Part shown: piece after piece, positions 63,897 through 64,000 of the stretch
Numbering within the stretch: the first letter of the stretch is position 1
How the letters are laid out: each line of letters begins with the position of its first letter
Program-made: the position numbers and the translations under genes
The notes under the pieces: generated by a model
Seen by the model: the letters and a program-made list of their open reading frames with translations, nothing else
Database searches by the model: none
Told to the model about the DNA's origin: nothing
Assembly: GCF_016583985.1 (NCBI RefSeq)
Contig: NZ_NRSD01000003.1
Location: 213,800 to 277,799 of the forward strand
Reading direction: 5' to 3'
Origin: Thiocapsa imhoffii
Lineage (GTDB): Bacteria; Pseudomonadota; Gammaproteobacteria; Chromatiales; Chromatiaceae
Length of the DNA: 64,000 nt

Positions 63897-64000
63897 CTCC
63901 TACAGTGCATGTTCGGAATGCCGCCGAGCGGCAATCCTCGAGGAGTTGACGACCCAAGCCTGGAGTCGTCGGGCCTGATCGTCCTGCAAGCTGATCCGAT

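Overview
The window is GC-rich, densely coded chromosomal DNA that reads as a gammaproteobacterium. The nitrogen-fixation genes, the Mla-like and YbhGFSR-like operons and the mix of AAA-ATPase, type I restriction and toxin-antitoxin debris recall purple sulfur bacteria (Chromatiaceae-like). That placement is inferred from gene content and style; no 16S rRNA gene or photosynthesis gene is present.

Left part (1-16 kb). After an OmpA-type lipoprotein, a leftward nif operon runs nifE-nifN-nifX-(RseC-family gene)-DUF269 gene-DUF683 gene-fdxB. A readable sigma-54 -24/-12 promoter and a perfect NifA site (TGT-N10-ACA) lie upstream of nifE, and a 20-bp perfect hairpin closes the operon. Next, also leftward, come an EamA transporter, an orphan HIT-like protein and a four-gene MlaE/F/D-type lipid ABC operon. 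Then come remnants of pspA-like and trkH genes, a PAS-PAS-GGDEF diguanylate cyclase and a helical-repeat protein.

16-20.5 kb is a decayed tandem duplication. A 265-bp element occurs twice, and each copy carries a sigma-54 promoter and a NifA site pointing left. Copy 1 drives the intact helical-repeat gene, so that gene probably belongs to the nif regulon; copy 2 points at a remnant of the same gene. Conversely, the AAA-ATPase/nuclease gene is intact beside copy 2 and survives only as a scrap beside copy 1. A secreted protein with an RTX-like patch and transposon scraps lie in between.

21-29 kb holds a rightward HlyD/dual-ATPase/two-permease exporter operon and valS. 29.2-32 kb is a graveyard of a type I restriction locus (hsdR, hsdM and AAA-ATPase fragments) with an apparently intact vapBC in its middle. 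32-51.5 kb is mostly ordinary: thioesterase, AI-2E permease, GH13 amylase, thioredoxin-like proteins, a 1443-residue membrane protein with an internal duplication, YceH, a Kef/YbaL antiporter, a FIST sensor, parE, manC, an inositol-phosphatase-type enzyme, a Sel1 protein and tRNA-Leu(CAA) with a clear terminator.

51.6-64 kb begins with a SWIM/SNF2 helicase, then a less GC-rich island with a secreted two-CBM glycoside hydrolase and a truncated IS200-type tnpA. A second damaged type I restriction locus follows: hsdR cut at its C-terminus, a RelE/Phd-type pair, and hsdS broken by an amber codon. The window ends with further toxin-antitoxin remnants and the 3' part of a group II intron whose domains V and VI are visible. 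No CRISPR array or prophage was seen.
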